A stretch of DNA of 64,000 bases from Lutraria lutraria (Eukaryota > Mollusca > Bivalvia > Venerida > Mactridae), in NCBI GenBank assembly GCA_964023205.1, contig OZ026834.1, positions 47,735,029-47,799,028 on the forward strand. The letters are read 5' to 3'. Made by a program: the position numbers and the translations under genes. Below, piece after piece: positions 25,901-34,960 of the stretch. The notes beneath the pieces were generated by a model. The model ran no database searches and was not told the DNA's origin. It saw only the letters and a list, made by a program, of their open reading frames with translations. The stretch's first letter is position 1, and each line of letters begins with the position of its first letter.

Positions 25901-28900
25901 CTGATACCAACTTGGATGAGATTTCAAGAGTTCTGAACAATCATGCAGAAATTACTGGTGCCCAGTCTGATATGTATGAACTTGTCAGTGAAAATTGGTG
26001 TACAGATAGGAATGGTGAAATCAACTTACATTGTCAGCATAGAATATTACAAGATGGTCTACTCAAGTATCCAGACAACTTGGTAACACTGTTTTAGATG
26101 ATATTTCTCTTTTGGTTTAGTTATCATTTGTATGTTTGCTAAGTTTTCACATGGACATGATAGGCAGAATGACAACAGTTACTGTACAACTGATTTTTTA
26201 AAACTTTGCTTGATCATATAATAACAGAAACATTTTAAAGTCCCAAAAGCATGTACACTTATTGGTTGTAATAGTTTCTATTTGTCATTTAACAGAGGAA
26301 TCCGGGGCATTTTCCTTGCGTCCAACTTTATTGCAAAAAAAAATGTTTTCGAAACCATTACCATATTTTTTTCAATATCATTGAAATAAATACTATACAT
26401 AGAACAGCTGCGCTTTACCGCAGTCAAGTTATGCACACTGCATAAAGTAACGTTATGCGCTCTATATATTTCAAGTTTACAAAAGCAAAATTCACAGTGA
26501 AATGAGTGTTTTTAGAAGAGAAGGGGCTTGTTTCATCGGTAATAATTATCTTGGGATAATATCAGCAATTGTTTGTCTTTTGCATATATTTTGTATAGCA
26601 AAAAGCTAATGGGGCTTTAATTGAAACATAATTAGGGTTCATTCATCTCGTTTTTGAGTTGTCTGCCTTGAATTTGAATATTTTGCTTATTTTAAGTTCT
26701 ATTGATCAGTTTTCATCATTCCTATGTGTCTATGTGAAAAATGTAATGAACTGTTGCAAACATCTGGAAAGCTAATTGTTTTGATGCAATCCAGTCAAAC
26801 TCAAGTTGACAGCATGTTTGCTGAAGGTCACCTTGTGTTGCTTGCTATGTGCATAAAAGTCAAAAATGCAAATAACTTATCCAAAATTCTATAGAAATTA
26901 TAGGCTTCAGTATGATGCTGACAGCAAATAGTGATTGGAAGTATACTTGTCTCCCATAATTATAGTTCGACACACTGAAAAATGGATTTAATACCAGTTA
27001 GATATCTGCATGTGCACATAGTGGATAATATGGTATATTATAAAACATAACATTGCATGATAGAACATTATAGCACATGACAATCATGCTATTTCCATCC
27101 TACCTGCTTTACAATATTATATTATACTCTCACCATCAACCATACAGAGGAAGGAGCCATATTGTGTTGCCTTGGACAATATATTGTGTTGGAAAAATTG
27201 CCCAGCTCATGATATTGTCATCAGTAATTAGACTAGGAAAAATTTGGCACAAATAATCATAATGATTGTAACCTAAGAACTATGGCCTTAGTGCCAAGGT
27301 CAAGGTCACTGTGGCCCTATGAACTTTGTACATATTATTTATGTTACTTAGTGCCTGCAGGTACATGAACAGTGAGTTTTAGCTCACCTAAATGGGAAGT
27401 ACTCATTTTCAGCTAAAGTGATGCACTGTTGTCATCATGTGTCAACAATTGTTTCAAATAAAATCCCTTTAACAATTGAGTCAGTTTCAACCAAACTGAA
27501 CAGGAATGGTCTTTGGATTATGTAGTGAAAACCTTTAATATCATTTTGGCTCCCAAGAGAATGTTTGAATTATGCCTCTTGGTTTAATTTTGGCTCTGTC
27601 TCTGGTGTCTCTTGTTTTGCATAGACTTAATTAGTGCCGCCCTGGTGGTCACTTGTTGACATCGATTATAGGGAAACACTTTAGACAACTTCTGAACCAA
27701 AACCTCACGACCTACAAACTTCAAACATTTTATTCATTCAATTCATGTTTTTACATGACAATAAGAGCAATATAATATTAACCAACTGAAATGAGGTATA
27801 AATGTATGAAATTGTTAGTTAATTTAATGCTTTGAATAATAAAATACAGTAAGGCGGTGGTTGCTACCAAGAAAGAAAGTTTATCACAAATATTATTGGA
27901 AAAATGCATTATTACTATTGCTACAGATTAGGTATATGATTTGTTGCCATGTATTGTGCTCCTTTTCTGATAATACTCAAATTATGCCCTTTGGGTAAAT
28001 AATTTGTTCTGTCCCAATGGTCTCTTCTTTCACATAATTATTATTATATACATGTATATACTTACATAGAGAAAACCTATAAATATTGTTGTGGCTAAAA
28101 GCGTATGGCCTACAGTTGAGATATTTAGTGTGTATTATTATTCTGTAGTTCTCTTCTAGGATTGATAAAATTGTACTAGACCTTCGAAATTAGTTTTACT
28201 GTTTGAGTCACTTGTTTACCAAGTGGCCAATTAATCAGGTTGTTCAGGTGAGCTGTAAGAAGGGCTGTCATGACCCCTTTATTTTAAGTTTGATATTAAC
28301 TTGTATAAGTTATAAGATAAAGAGCTAAAGCTGTATGCATGATATAATCTGCGCAACTGATTTGAGCATCCAAAATATGCAACACTTATTATTTTTCCTA
28401 TTTCAATGTTTCTATTTATGTTGCAATATTATCCTATTGACAGAGTCTCCATTTAGCCATGGCTAAATGTTACAGACGTTTAGATGATCCCAAGAATGCC
28501 CTGCTCCATGTACAGAGGGTGGTTGAAGGTCAAACTGATAATCCACCGCTAATGTTGTTTACTGCAATAACAGCCCTCTTAGCTGAGGAATTTGAAGTCT
28601 GCTCAAAATGGTGCTCACTGTTAGAAGAAGAGAATTTCACAGATGAGGCTGTGAGAAATCATGTAAGTTACTTTGATGTTTCTGTTACAATTCTTGTATA
28701 TACATGTAAAGCAATAATGTTCCTGCTTGAATGATATAATGTTATTAATAAGGAAAATTCATAATCGCCAAGTTATTATTCTGAGGTTTACTGTATTGTA
28801 ACGGGTGAAGGCCAATACAGCTGACCGAGGAGAAATAACTTGGCTAATATGAATTTCCCTAATTAATAAATATTTTATTAATAACTATCTAATATTCAGT

Positions 28901-30541
28901 ATTTATAAATTGCTGCTCATTTAGGAACGTTGAATGAAATAACAATGATAGCCATAAGTTTCTTTTCTTAATCCTTCGTTCGTATTGTGGCGAGTTTCAA
29001 CAACCAATGGAAAGCCTGCGTTTCATAATTCCATATTGTGTCAAGTTTTTTAACCAATGGGAATGCATAAATGCCATATTGCCGAATTTAGTCCAATTTG
29101 GCTGAGTTTTTTACTCTTACTGCTGATAACTCTTTTGTATTGGGTGTTTCCCCATCAATATTAGATACATGTAGTTAATTAATAATATCAGATATCATGG
29201 GTGTTTCCCCATCAGTATATATATGATACATTTAGTTAATTAATAATATCAGATGTCATGGGTGTTTCCCCATCAATATATGATACATTTAGTTAATTAA
29301 TAATATCAGATATCATGGGTGTTTCCCCATCAATATAAGATACATGTAGTTAATTAATAATATCAGATGTCATGGGTGTTTCCCCATCAATATAAGATAC
29401 ATGTAGTTAATTAATAACATCAGATATCATGGGTGTTTCCCCATCAATATTAGATACATGTAGTTAATTAATAATATCAGATGTCATGGGTGTTTCCCCA
29501 TCAATATTAGATACATGTAGTTAATTAATAATATCAGATGTCATGGGTGTTTCCCCATCAATAAAAGATACATGTAGTTAATTAATAACATCAGATGTCA
29601 TGGGTGTTTCCCCATCAATATAAGATACATGTTGTTAATTAATAACATCAGATATCATGGGTGTTTCCCCATCAATATTAGATACATGTAGTTAATTAAT
29701 AATATCAGATATCATGGGTGTTTCCCCATCAATATTAGATACATGTAGTTAATTAATAATATCAGATGTCATGGGTGTTTCCCCATCAATATTAGATACA
29801 TGTAGTTAATTAATAATATCAGATGTCATGGGTGTTTCCCCATCAATATTAGATACATGTAGTTAATTAATAATATCAGATGTCATGGGTGTTTCCCCAT
29901 CAATATTAGATACATGTAGTTAATTAATAATATCAGATATCATGGGTGTTTCCCCATCAATATTAGATACATGTAGTTAATTAATAATATCAGATATCAT
30001 GGGTGTTTCCCCATCAATATTAGATACATGTAGTTAATTAATTATATCAGATATCATGGGTGTTTCCCCATCAATATTAGATACATGTAGTTAATTAATT
30101 ATATCAGATATCATGGGTGTTTCCCCATCAATATTTGATACATGTAGTTAATTAATAATATCAGATATCATGGTTGTTTCTCCATCAATATTAGATACAT
30201 GTAGTTAATTAATAATATCAGATATCATGGGTGTTTCCCATCAATATTAGATACATGTAGTTAATTAATAATATCAGATATCAAACCATCAATAGTTGAT
30301 ATACATTTACACATAACTATGTTCTTAGTTTACCAGTGTCAATAAACGTTGTATTATTCTGTTGTTAAGAATTTCATAAAATTTTGTCTGTGTTTATTTA
30401 GATAATTTTCTATGAGTATTTAGATAATTTTCTATGAAAAAAGATTATCAATGTACTACATGTATTTATTACTTTCAGGTAACAAATATTAAGATAGCTC
30501 TTGCAGAAAAACAAACAGAGAAAGAACAAAATATTGACTAA
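7861..30541 (+). CDS. Tetratricopeptide-repeat (TPR) protein gene, 3' nine exons (5' end not found)
   Basis: Exons: 7861-7949, 8468-8626, 17359-17477, 18355-18499, 18922-19036, 23896-24148, 25848-26082, 28444-28662, 30479-30541. The phases agree at every junction, giving 464 codons plus TAA with a split codon entering from an unseen upstream exon. TPR signatures are clear: WNNLGTNFWHLNELEKAM, LLNKGLCLRKLGDFDKAE, SYINLGTLELYRSNYQSA, NISSQYLCLDEYEKADE, and near the C-terminus LAMAKCYRRLDDPKNAL. The roughly 42-residue spacing in the middle resembles the kinesin-light-chain style of TPR. TPR domains are protein-interaction scaffolds; the specific partner or pathway cannot be told. No signal peptide or membrane segment appears in the visible part. 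Introns are long (up to 8.7 kb) and full of repeats. The first exon(s) may lie left of the window or be hidden in 1-7860. Confidence 0.85.
8216..8450 (+). repeat. Repeat fragment 'GTCCCCATATCAATAGATC' family
   Basis: Related over most of its length to the longer copy at 31675-32338: 'TGTCTGTCTGTTTG' followed by 'AAACTTAAACCTGCC' and 'GGACCTGTGCATT'. Non-coding; sits in a TPR-gene intron and ends just before the next exon. Confidence 0.5.
8468..8626 (+). CDS. TPR gene exon b
   Basis: 53 codons in phase 0; acceptor TTTTCAG, donor GTAAGT. Holds a complete TPR-like unit, LSWNNLGTNFWHLNELEKAM followed by NYFDKAIE. Confidence 0.85.
8684..8875. mobile_element. MITE-like element (CAACCTCTC family)
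   Basis: Shares 'GTGGCCCTCTCTTGTGCAAC', 'ATTTAACTATTAATTCAAC' and 'TTTTGCTTCTCCCAAAAGG' with the copy starting at 63818. The ends look partly degraded. Confidence 0.45.
9005..10194 (+). mobile_element. Hairpin-ended repeat element with ~160-bp central tandem repeats
   Basis: Starts TTTAACTCACCGG with a hairpin to CAGGTGAGCTTTTAGGATCG. It then runs through about five units of roughly 161 bp (e.g. GATCTTGGACAAGTTC at 9471 and 9632; TTATGGGCCCTTGA; CACTCTAGCGCCTTCATTT). It ends CAGGTGAGCGATAAAGGGCC with the hairpin GGGCCAATGTGGCCCTCTTG. The organisation matches the bivalve 'pearl'/Helentron-like type. A different subfamily from the copies at 2910 and 22440. Confidence 0.7.
10195..11696. other. 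Intron sequence with a further diverged 'AGGTCAAG' repeat
   Basis: About 10330-10760 contains units with 'GATATCTAGGTCAA', 'GGGTCAAAACTAGGTCA' and 'TTCACCAAACTT', a further diverged molluscan repeat. I see no coding exon or defined element from 10760 to 11696. Confidence 0.4.
11701..13270 (+). mobile_element. piggyBac-superfamily element, copy 2, internally deleted, TTAT target site
   Basis: Perfect 10-bp terminal inverted repeats, CCCATTACCC at the left (11701-11710) and GGGTAATGGG at the right (13261-13270). TTAT directly abuts both ends (11697-11700 and 13271-13274). Four 36-bp subterminal units (TATACGCATTTCTACTCCT...) follow the left end, as in copy 1, and the right-hand 250 bp parallel 7040-7273 of copy 1. 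The catalytic exon is absent; only the acidic exon-1 homologue at 12681 remains. This is therefore a non-autonomous derivative that could only be moved in trans. Confidence 0.85.
12681..12848 (+). pseudogene. Remnant piggyBac transposase exon 1 (copy 2)
   Basis: 55 codons starting MAHFLDSDSDESDFSGFDSD, clearly homologous to exon 1 of copy 1. After the acidic run it reads into ILGISLLI and a TAA, with no donor matching copy 1 and no catalytic exon downstream. Probably non-functional as a transposase; whether a short peptide is made is unknown. Confidence 0.75.
13275..14460. other. Intron sequence, nothing assigned
   Basis: Short open frames at 13276-13482 and 13644-13826 have no recognisable motif. 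13730-13825 holds 'ATGGATAGGCATGAAACATC', which I could not connect to a gene. Confidence 0.3.
14462..16200 (-). mobile_element. Hairpin-ended repeat element, minus orientation, with a nested second copy
   Basis: Read on the minus strand it starts at about 16200 (TAGCACAAAGTGCCATGATG) and ends near 14462 (GGCCATCGTGCCACCCTC). Units with 'CTTGGTAGAGG' and 'AAGCTCTA' repeat at about 160 bp. A second subfamily is nested from about 15232 to 15895: AACAAGAGGGCCAAGATGGC, then units with 'AGGGCCCATAACTC' like the 9005 element. The outer element resumes at 'TGGCCCGAGGGTCATG' (15892). Confidence 0.6.
16640..17075 (+). repeat. Diverged interspersed repeat, 'CTTTGATACATTGAAAATTG' family
   Basis: Shares 'TGATACATTGAAAATTGAC', 'TTTGCCACTCATGGTATC', 'CAAACCTTT' and 'TTTTGCACTCTTG' with the element at 59632-60506. 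The open frames here (16825-17287) are repeat or intron sequence. Confidence 0.5.
17359..17477 (+). CDS. TPR gene exon c
   Basis: Acceptor TTTTGCCAG, donor GTAAGG. 39 codons plus 2 bases; LLNKGLCLRKLGDFDKAEQI is a canonical TPR helix-turn-helix. Confidence 0.85.
17996..18115 (-). mobile_element. piggyBac right-end fragment, copy 3 (inverted)
   Basis: TTAA (17992-17995) is followed by CCCATTACCACATA, and then blocks that are the reverse complement of the copy-1 right end: TTCATATAGTGTTA, AGGCTTATTGGTA, AGGTTTATTGGAAAACTG. No left end was found, so it is a truncated or decayed copy. It ends about 240 bp upstream of a TPR exon. Confidence 0.65.
18355..18499 (+). CDS. TPR gene exon d
   Basis: One base completes an Arg codon from the previous exon, then 48 codons. 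SYINLGTLELYRSNYQSALN is a TPR unit. Acceptor TTGTTTCAG, donor GTATGT. Confidence 0.85.
18608..18679 (+). repeat. Tandem duplication, ~36-bp unit, two copies
   Basis: 'AAGTACATGACTGATGACTG' followed by AAGGGGCCA occurs twice in succession. Confidence 0.7.
18922..19036 (+). CDS. TPR gene exon e
   Basis: 38 codons plus one base. NISSQYLCLDEYEKADEQC is TPR-like. Acceptor TATATATAG. Two overlapping donors exist (GT at 19037 and 19041); only 19037 keeps the frame into the next exon (A|TG). Confidence 0.75.
19290..22080. repeat. Intron block with a recurrent TTGCGGACACTAC motif
   Basis: The 13-mer TTGCGGACACTAC occurs at 19296, 19661, 20030, 21528, 21547, 21909 and 22062. It is reverse-complemented at 21203, has a one-base variant at 21890 and a weaker variant near 20372. 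Part of this is explained by a diverged tandem duplication of about 370 bp (19564 to 19935, sharing 'GTCTAACATTTCTGTCAATG' and 'CTTGTTAGCTGTTATAAATA'). The other sites lie in otherwise unrelated AT-rich sequence. No coding frame or terminal repeats were identified. Confidence 0.6.
22440..23468 (+). mobile_element. Hairpin-ended repeat element, near-complete copy
   Basis: Starts TTTTTAGCTCACATGTCAC with a hairpin to AAAGTGAGCT, followed by GGATCAC. Contains about five units of roughly 146 bp (GGGTCATCTGGGGTCAA at 22928, related sites at 23073 and 23220). Ends ATGTGAGCGATATAGGGCC with the hairpin GGGCCATCTTGGCCCTCTTG. The best reference in the window for the copy split by piggyBac. Confidence 0.7.
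23896..24148 (+). CDS. TPR gene exon f
   Basis: Acceptor TTTTCCAG. Two bases complete ATG, then 83 codons plus 2 bases. SMARYYMREGQFEKTYFLA resembles a TPR; the following segment (LLDLACWKLP) is less typical. The donor GTAGTT is weak, but the frame continues exactly into the next exon. Confidence 0.8.
24149..25847. other. Intron, no defined element
   Basis: 24200-24500 has faint molluscan-repeat words (TCTGTCGGTCGGTCTGTCC). About 25600-25670 has 'CCGACAGTACTTTCAGTACT', related on the opposite strand to 42355-42420. No exon is supported. Confidence 0.35.
25848..26082 (+). CDS. TPR gene exon g
   Basis: One base completes an Arg codon, then 78 codons. Helical region without a clear TPR consensus except at the end (HRILQDGLLKYPDNL, which reads into the next exon's SLHLAMAKCYRRLDD). 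Acceptor TTATCTAG, donor GTAACA. Confidence 0.8.
26083..28443. other. Intron, no defined element
   Basis: 27240-27620 contains faint 'AAGGTCAAGGTCACTGTGGC' repeat sequence. Otherwise no gene or bounded element is visible. Confidence 0.35.
28444..28662 (+). CDS. TPR gene exon h
   Basis: 73 codons, phase 0 to phase 0. LAMAKCYRRLDDPKNALLHV is a good TPR; the second half (ALLAEEFEVCSKWCSLL) starts another helical pair. Acceptor ATTGACAG, donor GTAAGT. Confidence 0.85.
28745..28865. mobile_element. 121-bp hairpin MITE-like inverted repeat
   Basis: Two 33-nt arms, 28745-28777 and 28833-28865, are inverted copies with about four mismatches (left arm starts TTAATAAGGAAAATTC). They are separated by about 55 bp. 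Close to a foldback element; no target duplication was established. Confidence 0.65.
29141..30290 (+). repeat. 57-bp minisatellite, about 20 copies
   Basis: Units begin TGGGTGTTTCCCCATCAATA and include 'TACATGTAGTTAATTAATAA' and 'TATCAGATATCATGG'. Spacing is 57 bp (61 in the second interval, a TATA insertion). Copies are nearly identical, with variants ATATCA/ATGTCA and TATTAG/TATAAG. Lies in the last intron of the TPR gene, ending about 190 bp before the final exon. Each unit contains the palindromes TTAATTAA and ACATGT. Confidence 0.95.
30479..30541 (+). CDS. TPR gene terminal exon
   Basis: Acceptor ACTTTCAG, then 20 codons (VTNIKIALAEKQTEKEQNID) and TAA at 30539-30541. A charged tail without domain features. 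Confidence 0.8.
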   Translation, partial: VTNIKIALAEKQTEKEQNID

Positions 30542-30698
30542 CCCCAGAATTATAGGATCATGAGCCATGCCAGAAATGTAATGATGGAAGCAAGTACAGA
30601 CATTGAAGGCATTGGTAGATTCTGAGATCTCAGCTGTTCAATTTGCCATTCAAGAATGATTTCTTGTCATGAAAAAGAAAATGACTTTAAATAATTTA

Positions 30699-30704
30699 AT
30701 AAAA
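30699..30704 (+). terminator. Candidate poly(A) signal of the TPR gene
   Basis: AATAAA about 160 bp after the stop codon, followed by an AGGTTATTACATG context. It is the first canonical hexamer after the stop. Confidence 0.5.
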
Positions 30705-30904
30705 GGTTATTACATGAGTATGGCATGGATATGTGCTGGATTGGTGCTCAGGAAGCACATTGGTGTCCATTAAATACTTTGCCTACTTATATTTGAACAT
30801 ACAATCTGTACGCAATATTTATATAGAACCATGGCATAAAGTAATGAATTTGTAATGTTTGCTGATTTACATGTTTAATATATTATACATAGATACAGGA
30901 GCTG

Positions 30905-31416
30905 GTTGGATTCATGGGGGAGATGGATGGATCCATGGGGGAGATGATTGGATCCATGGGGGAGATGGGTGGATCCATGGGGAGATGGGTGGATCCATGG
31001 GGAGATGGATTGATCCATGGGGGAGATGGGTGGATCCATGGGGAGATGGATGGATCCATGGGGGAGATGGGAGGATCCATGGGGGAGATGAGTGGATCCA
31101 TGGAGGAGCTGGGTGGGTCCATGGGGAGCTGGGTGGATCCATGGGGAGATGGGCGGATCCATGAAGGAGATGGGTGGATCCATGAAGGAGATGGGTGGAA
31201 CCATGAAGGAGATGGGTGGATTCATGAAGGAGATGGGTGGATCCATGAAGGAGATGGGTGGATCCATGAAGGAGATGGGTGGATCCATGAAGGAGATGGG
31301 TGGAACCATGAAGGAGATGGGTGGATCCATGAAGGAGATGGGTGGATCCATGAAGGAGATGGGTGGATCCATGAAGGAGATGGGTGGATCCATGAAGGAG
31401 ATGGGTGGATTGATGG
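30905..31416 (+). repeat. 21-bp minisatellite, about 24 copies, two variant blocks
   Basis: Unit GGAGATGGGTGGATCCATG plus 2 bp. The left half (to about 31150) has GGGG-containing 20-22-bp units. The right half (31160-31416) is a homogeneous 21-bp block with GAAGGAGATGG. Because 21 is a multiple of three, all frames stay open on both strands and give artefactual low-complexity proteins (e.g. GGSMKEM repeats). G-rich on the plus strand. Lies just downstream of the TPR gene. Confidence 0.95.
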
Positions 31417-31674
31417 GGGTGATGATCCATTGGGGTCCTGCTTCATCTTTTGATGCAGGGACCATCTTATGCTGCTACTCTAAGTTTGAGTAAAAACCCA
31501 GTAAAAGACAGTGGTATGCCCCGCCCCCTTTCCATCGACTCTAGACTCCCTCCTTTGTCTATGATATCTATTATTGAATTAACTTGTGTTACATGCATTT
31601 CTGTGATAAACTATTGGACTCAATTTGATTTTACACAATTTTACATAAATTATCTGCTTTGGATGTCTTTTTAT

Positions 31675-32338
31675 GCCCCCACATTGATAGATCGGGGGCA
31701 TATTGTTTTTGGTCTCTCTGTTTGTCTGTCTGTTTGTACCAAACTTTAACCTTGCCTATGAAATCAAAACGCCTGCACCTACATCCATTAAACTTCATAT
31801 ATAGGTTCCTCCTGACAACCTCTACAGGACCTGTGCATTTTCAGGTCAGTAGGGCAAAGGTCAAGGTCACAGGGTCATTGTGTTTAAAAAAATTCTGACA
31901 TTTCTTTTAGGATACTACTAAAAACTTTCATGGAACTATTGATATCGAGATACCAAATGCATGTTGTAAAAGTTTTATGATTTGATAAATTTTGACGGAA
32001 TTATGACCCTTTGTATATTTTGTGCATATGTAATACATAGAGAAATACTCTTTTGTTTGCAAATTCTTCTGTGTTTCTCAAGGGATTTGTACCACTATTG
32101 TCACCAAGTTCACCAGCACATATTGTTAGGGTTTTGTGATTCGATAATTTTTAGCAGATTTACGTCCCTTTGTTTGCCTTTACCGAAATTTAACCTTGCC
32201 TATTAAATCAAAACGCTACCACCTGCAATCATCAAACTTCATGTCTTGGTTTATCATGACAATCTCTACAGGACCTGTGCATTTTCAAAATGGGCAACCG
32301 GAGGGGGCATGGTGTTTGTAAAACACATCTTGTATTTA
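31675..32338 (+). mobile_element. Interspersed repeat element, 'GCCCCCACATTGATAGATCG' family
   Basis: Starts TGCCCCCACATTGATAGATC with CGGGGGCATATTG, and ends GCAACCGGAGGGGGCATGG; the ends are partly complementary (GCCCCC / GGGGGC). Internal duplicated blocks: 'AACCTTGCCTAT', then 'AAATCAAAACGC', and 'TCTACAGGACCTGTGCATT' (about 31745-31840 and 32190-32290). The truncated relative is at 8216. Confidence 0.55.
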
Positions 32339-32457
32339 TCTATGTTTTTAACTACTCATATTTGAGTTGAACTAATATAGGGTATTTTACTTTTGATAAA
32401 TTAAAAAAAGAATTAATAGATTGAGTTTGTTTTGATATTTGCAACAGTACATGTATA

Positions 32458-33085
32458 CTGTATACGTCTTTAAATTGGTGGGGCTAAAATTTGGCGTTTT
32501 TTGAAAAGTGGAATAATGGTGGTGGTCGGATTGGCGATTTCTTTAAAAAACGCCAAAATAGAACCATGTATTGTCACGCTTGCTAAAATTATTATGATGT
32601 ACCCTATACTTTAATTTTCTGTATATCTTATGGATGTTCTTTGTTTTTAACTCTTTTCAGTTTTTCATGCCTACTTACGTCTTCTACAATGTTCTTTTCT
32701 TACTTTATACATCGTTAATAGTATCCCATTGTTATAATTTTGCAAACACAGTAGACGTTTAGCTCTTTTCATTAACAAAATTTAATGGTCATGATTTGCT
32801 TCTTTGGCCATATCACTTAGTTTTTTTTGTTGATAACGACAATTACATATGCCACTTCATGTATATATATATATGCAAAAGTAAAACTTATTTGCATATA
32901 TTTTACATATTTTAAACCACTGACAAATTATTTGTAGCTTAATAAGTTGTGTTGTTTGTTTTACTATTATTGGAGGTGTTATTTATCTGCGGTGTGAATA
33001 ATTGGCGGAGTTTTAATTTGGCTAAAACCTATCAACCGCCAAAATAGCGAACATTAAACCACCGCCAAAATTTCAACGTATACAG
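32458..33085. mobile_element. MITE with CTGTATACG termini, TA target site
   Basis: Left terminus TA|CTGTATACGTC, right terminus CGTATACAG|TA. Subterminal 'TTTGGCG'/'CGCCAAAA' words on both sides extend the inverted relation (32490-32560 and 32995-33070). TA flanks suggest Tc1/mariner mobilisation. No coding frame. Confidence 0.65.
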
Positions 33086-33103
33086 TATGCCACTTCACCA
33101 TTT

Positions 33104-33393
33104 TTATTCCCCCGCAAACGAAGTTTGACAGGAGGTATATTGGTGTCGGTCGGATGGGCGGTCTGTCTGCATACAATATCACAAATTTGTGGAGCACATT
33201 TTTCAAGGGCTTGAATATATTATCAATATGAAATGTAGATGTGCAAGACACAATTTCGATGCCAAGTGATTGACTCATTCCTGAGTTACATGTATGTGTC
33301 CTTGAACTTCGTCATATAGTGTACAATTGCATTCTTAGTGTCAAATCAGCAGCAGGGGTATAAGTCTCCTCTGTGACAAAGCTCTAGTTTTAA
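33104..33393 (+). mobile_element. Short non-autonomous element, 'CCCCCGCAAACGAAGTTTG'
   Basis: Starts ATTCCCCCGCAAACGAAGTT with a short hairpin and GGAGGTATATTGG, and ends GCAGGGGTATAAGTCTCC with TCTGTGACAAAGCTCTAG. Layout resembles other short molluscan repeats. A run of ten or more G follows at about 33395. Confidence 0.5.
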
Positions 33394-34958
33394 GGGGGGG
33401 GGGGAGACAAAAAAGTTGACTAACAGCAATTCTGATTCAGGTGTCAAGTTTGTATTTAAAATTATAGCTTGCATATCACCTGATTAAAACAAGGAAATTG
33501 CAAGCAGGCATTTAAAAAGAGGTCATTTCAGTCTAGAACACGATGCTTGACTGAAATTTTTAGGATTAATAAGAACACAGAGGGTGAATAACTTTTGTTA
33601 CGCGAGCACAAAAGTCAACGCCGGTTTTTAAAATTGGCACCAAACACTCATCCAAAGGTAATAATTGATGATTTTTATATTTACAAGAACTTGTTGTAAT
33701 AAAACAGTTCTTTGAATGGAGTTTTAATAGAAAAATAGCTTTTACTGTTCATTTTAATTATCTACACAAATTGAGAGTGTTGTGTAATTGGAGAACATGT
33801 ATTATTTTTCATATGTTTTGTTTAGCAATTTTGTTGGTAATTTTTGGACATTGAAATATGGCAAACACTGGTTGCTAGGATTTATTTTCATAATTTAAAC
33901 AGTAACATACCTTTTTACAGTAAAAGTTTCCTCAAGATTGAGTGAGGCTTCATGAGTAGTGGCACAGAGGGGCGGGGTAGGGCGCTGCCCCGGCTACTGG
34001 TGTTATCTTCATTATTGTTGTCGGGTGTGATGATGTCCTTGGTTTTGTCAGACATGATATTGATATTCTCAATGGTATTTGATATGTTGTTGATTTGGGA
34101 AGTAATGTCAATAAACCAGTCATATTCATTAGAATCGTGGTTTTGAATATAGTTCTCTGTGTGAATGTGTATTAGATTTGTAGAGAGGAGATAGGAAGGG
34201 TTTATGAATTGATGACTTCTGGGGAGTAAGTTTTCTTTTTATAGCCCGAGGGAATGGGGATGTTGGTGACATTGTCACACCCAATCAGCAATATTTGCAA
34301 ATGTTTTTGTATACAGCTCCCCTGGGAACTTTGTTCGCTAAATATAAATATCGTACTCAATAAGAAGCTGTATTCAGAGTAGTTCAAGGGTTCAACGCAA
34401 CAGTATCATAACTCATATTGAAATGAGAACAAGTTATTACAGTGTTGCACTGAGCCCTCAAGTTGTTGTTGCTCTTTGGAAAGAGTTCTCCAATTATCTG
34501 ATACCAGATAAAATTAATTAAATTTCATATGATGATAAATTGGTTGTATATACAAACACATGACGACAAAACTTGCATTTTCTATGCAATATCCATTTAG
34601 TAATGAGATCATTTGACAGTCCGGTCGTCTGTCTGTTTGTCTGTCATGTACAAATGATGTGATATTTTGAGTTTGTTTTAGTTCTTTCAGTCATTATGGG
34701 GTTAAAATGTGTATTCTGGGGATAAGAAGTGTATTGTATGTGGGTTAACATAAACAAAAAAATATCAAAGAGATACTAGTAACCTCCCATAATCAGCCTT
34801 GTGAGAAAGTCTGTCTAGCTGTTTATTTCTCTATCTGTTGTCCGTCCTGATTTTATCTTAAGAAAATTGTGAAATATGTAATTGATTTTCATTGACATCC
34901 TTTACACATCATTTTGATCGAAGTGTATGCGAGCTGTATTCGACTTTGCAAATGCTTT
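33394..34958. other. Convergent intergenic region, nothing assigned
   Basis: Includes a poly-G run (about 33395-33405). Short open frames at 33952-34146 and 34202-34387 have no recognisable protein motif. Confidence 0.35.
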
Positions 34959-34960
34959 TT

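Noticed and set aside
29141..30290. Regular direct repeats resembling a CRISPR array
   Set aside because: The repeats are head to tail with no unique spacers, in an animal gene intron with no cas genes. It is a 57-bp minisatellite. The same applies to the 37-, 32- and 62-bp arrays.
30875..31493. Long open frames on both strands (up to 196 codons)
   Set aside because: They arise from the 21-bp array, have no start context or domain, and overlap on both strands.
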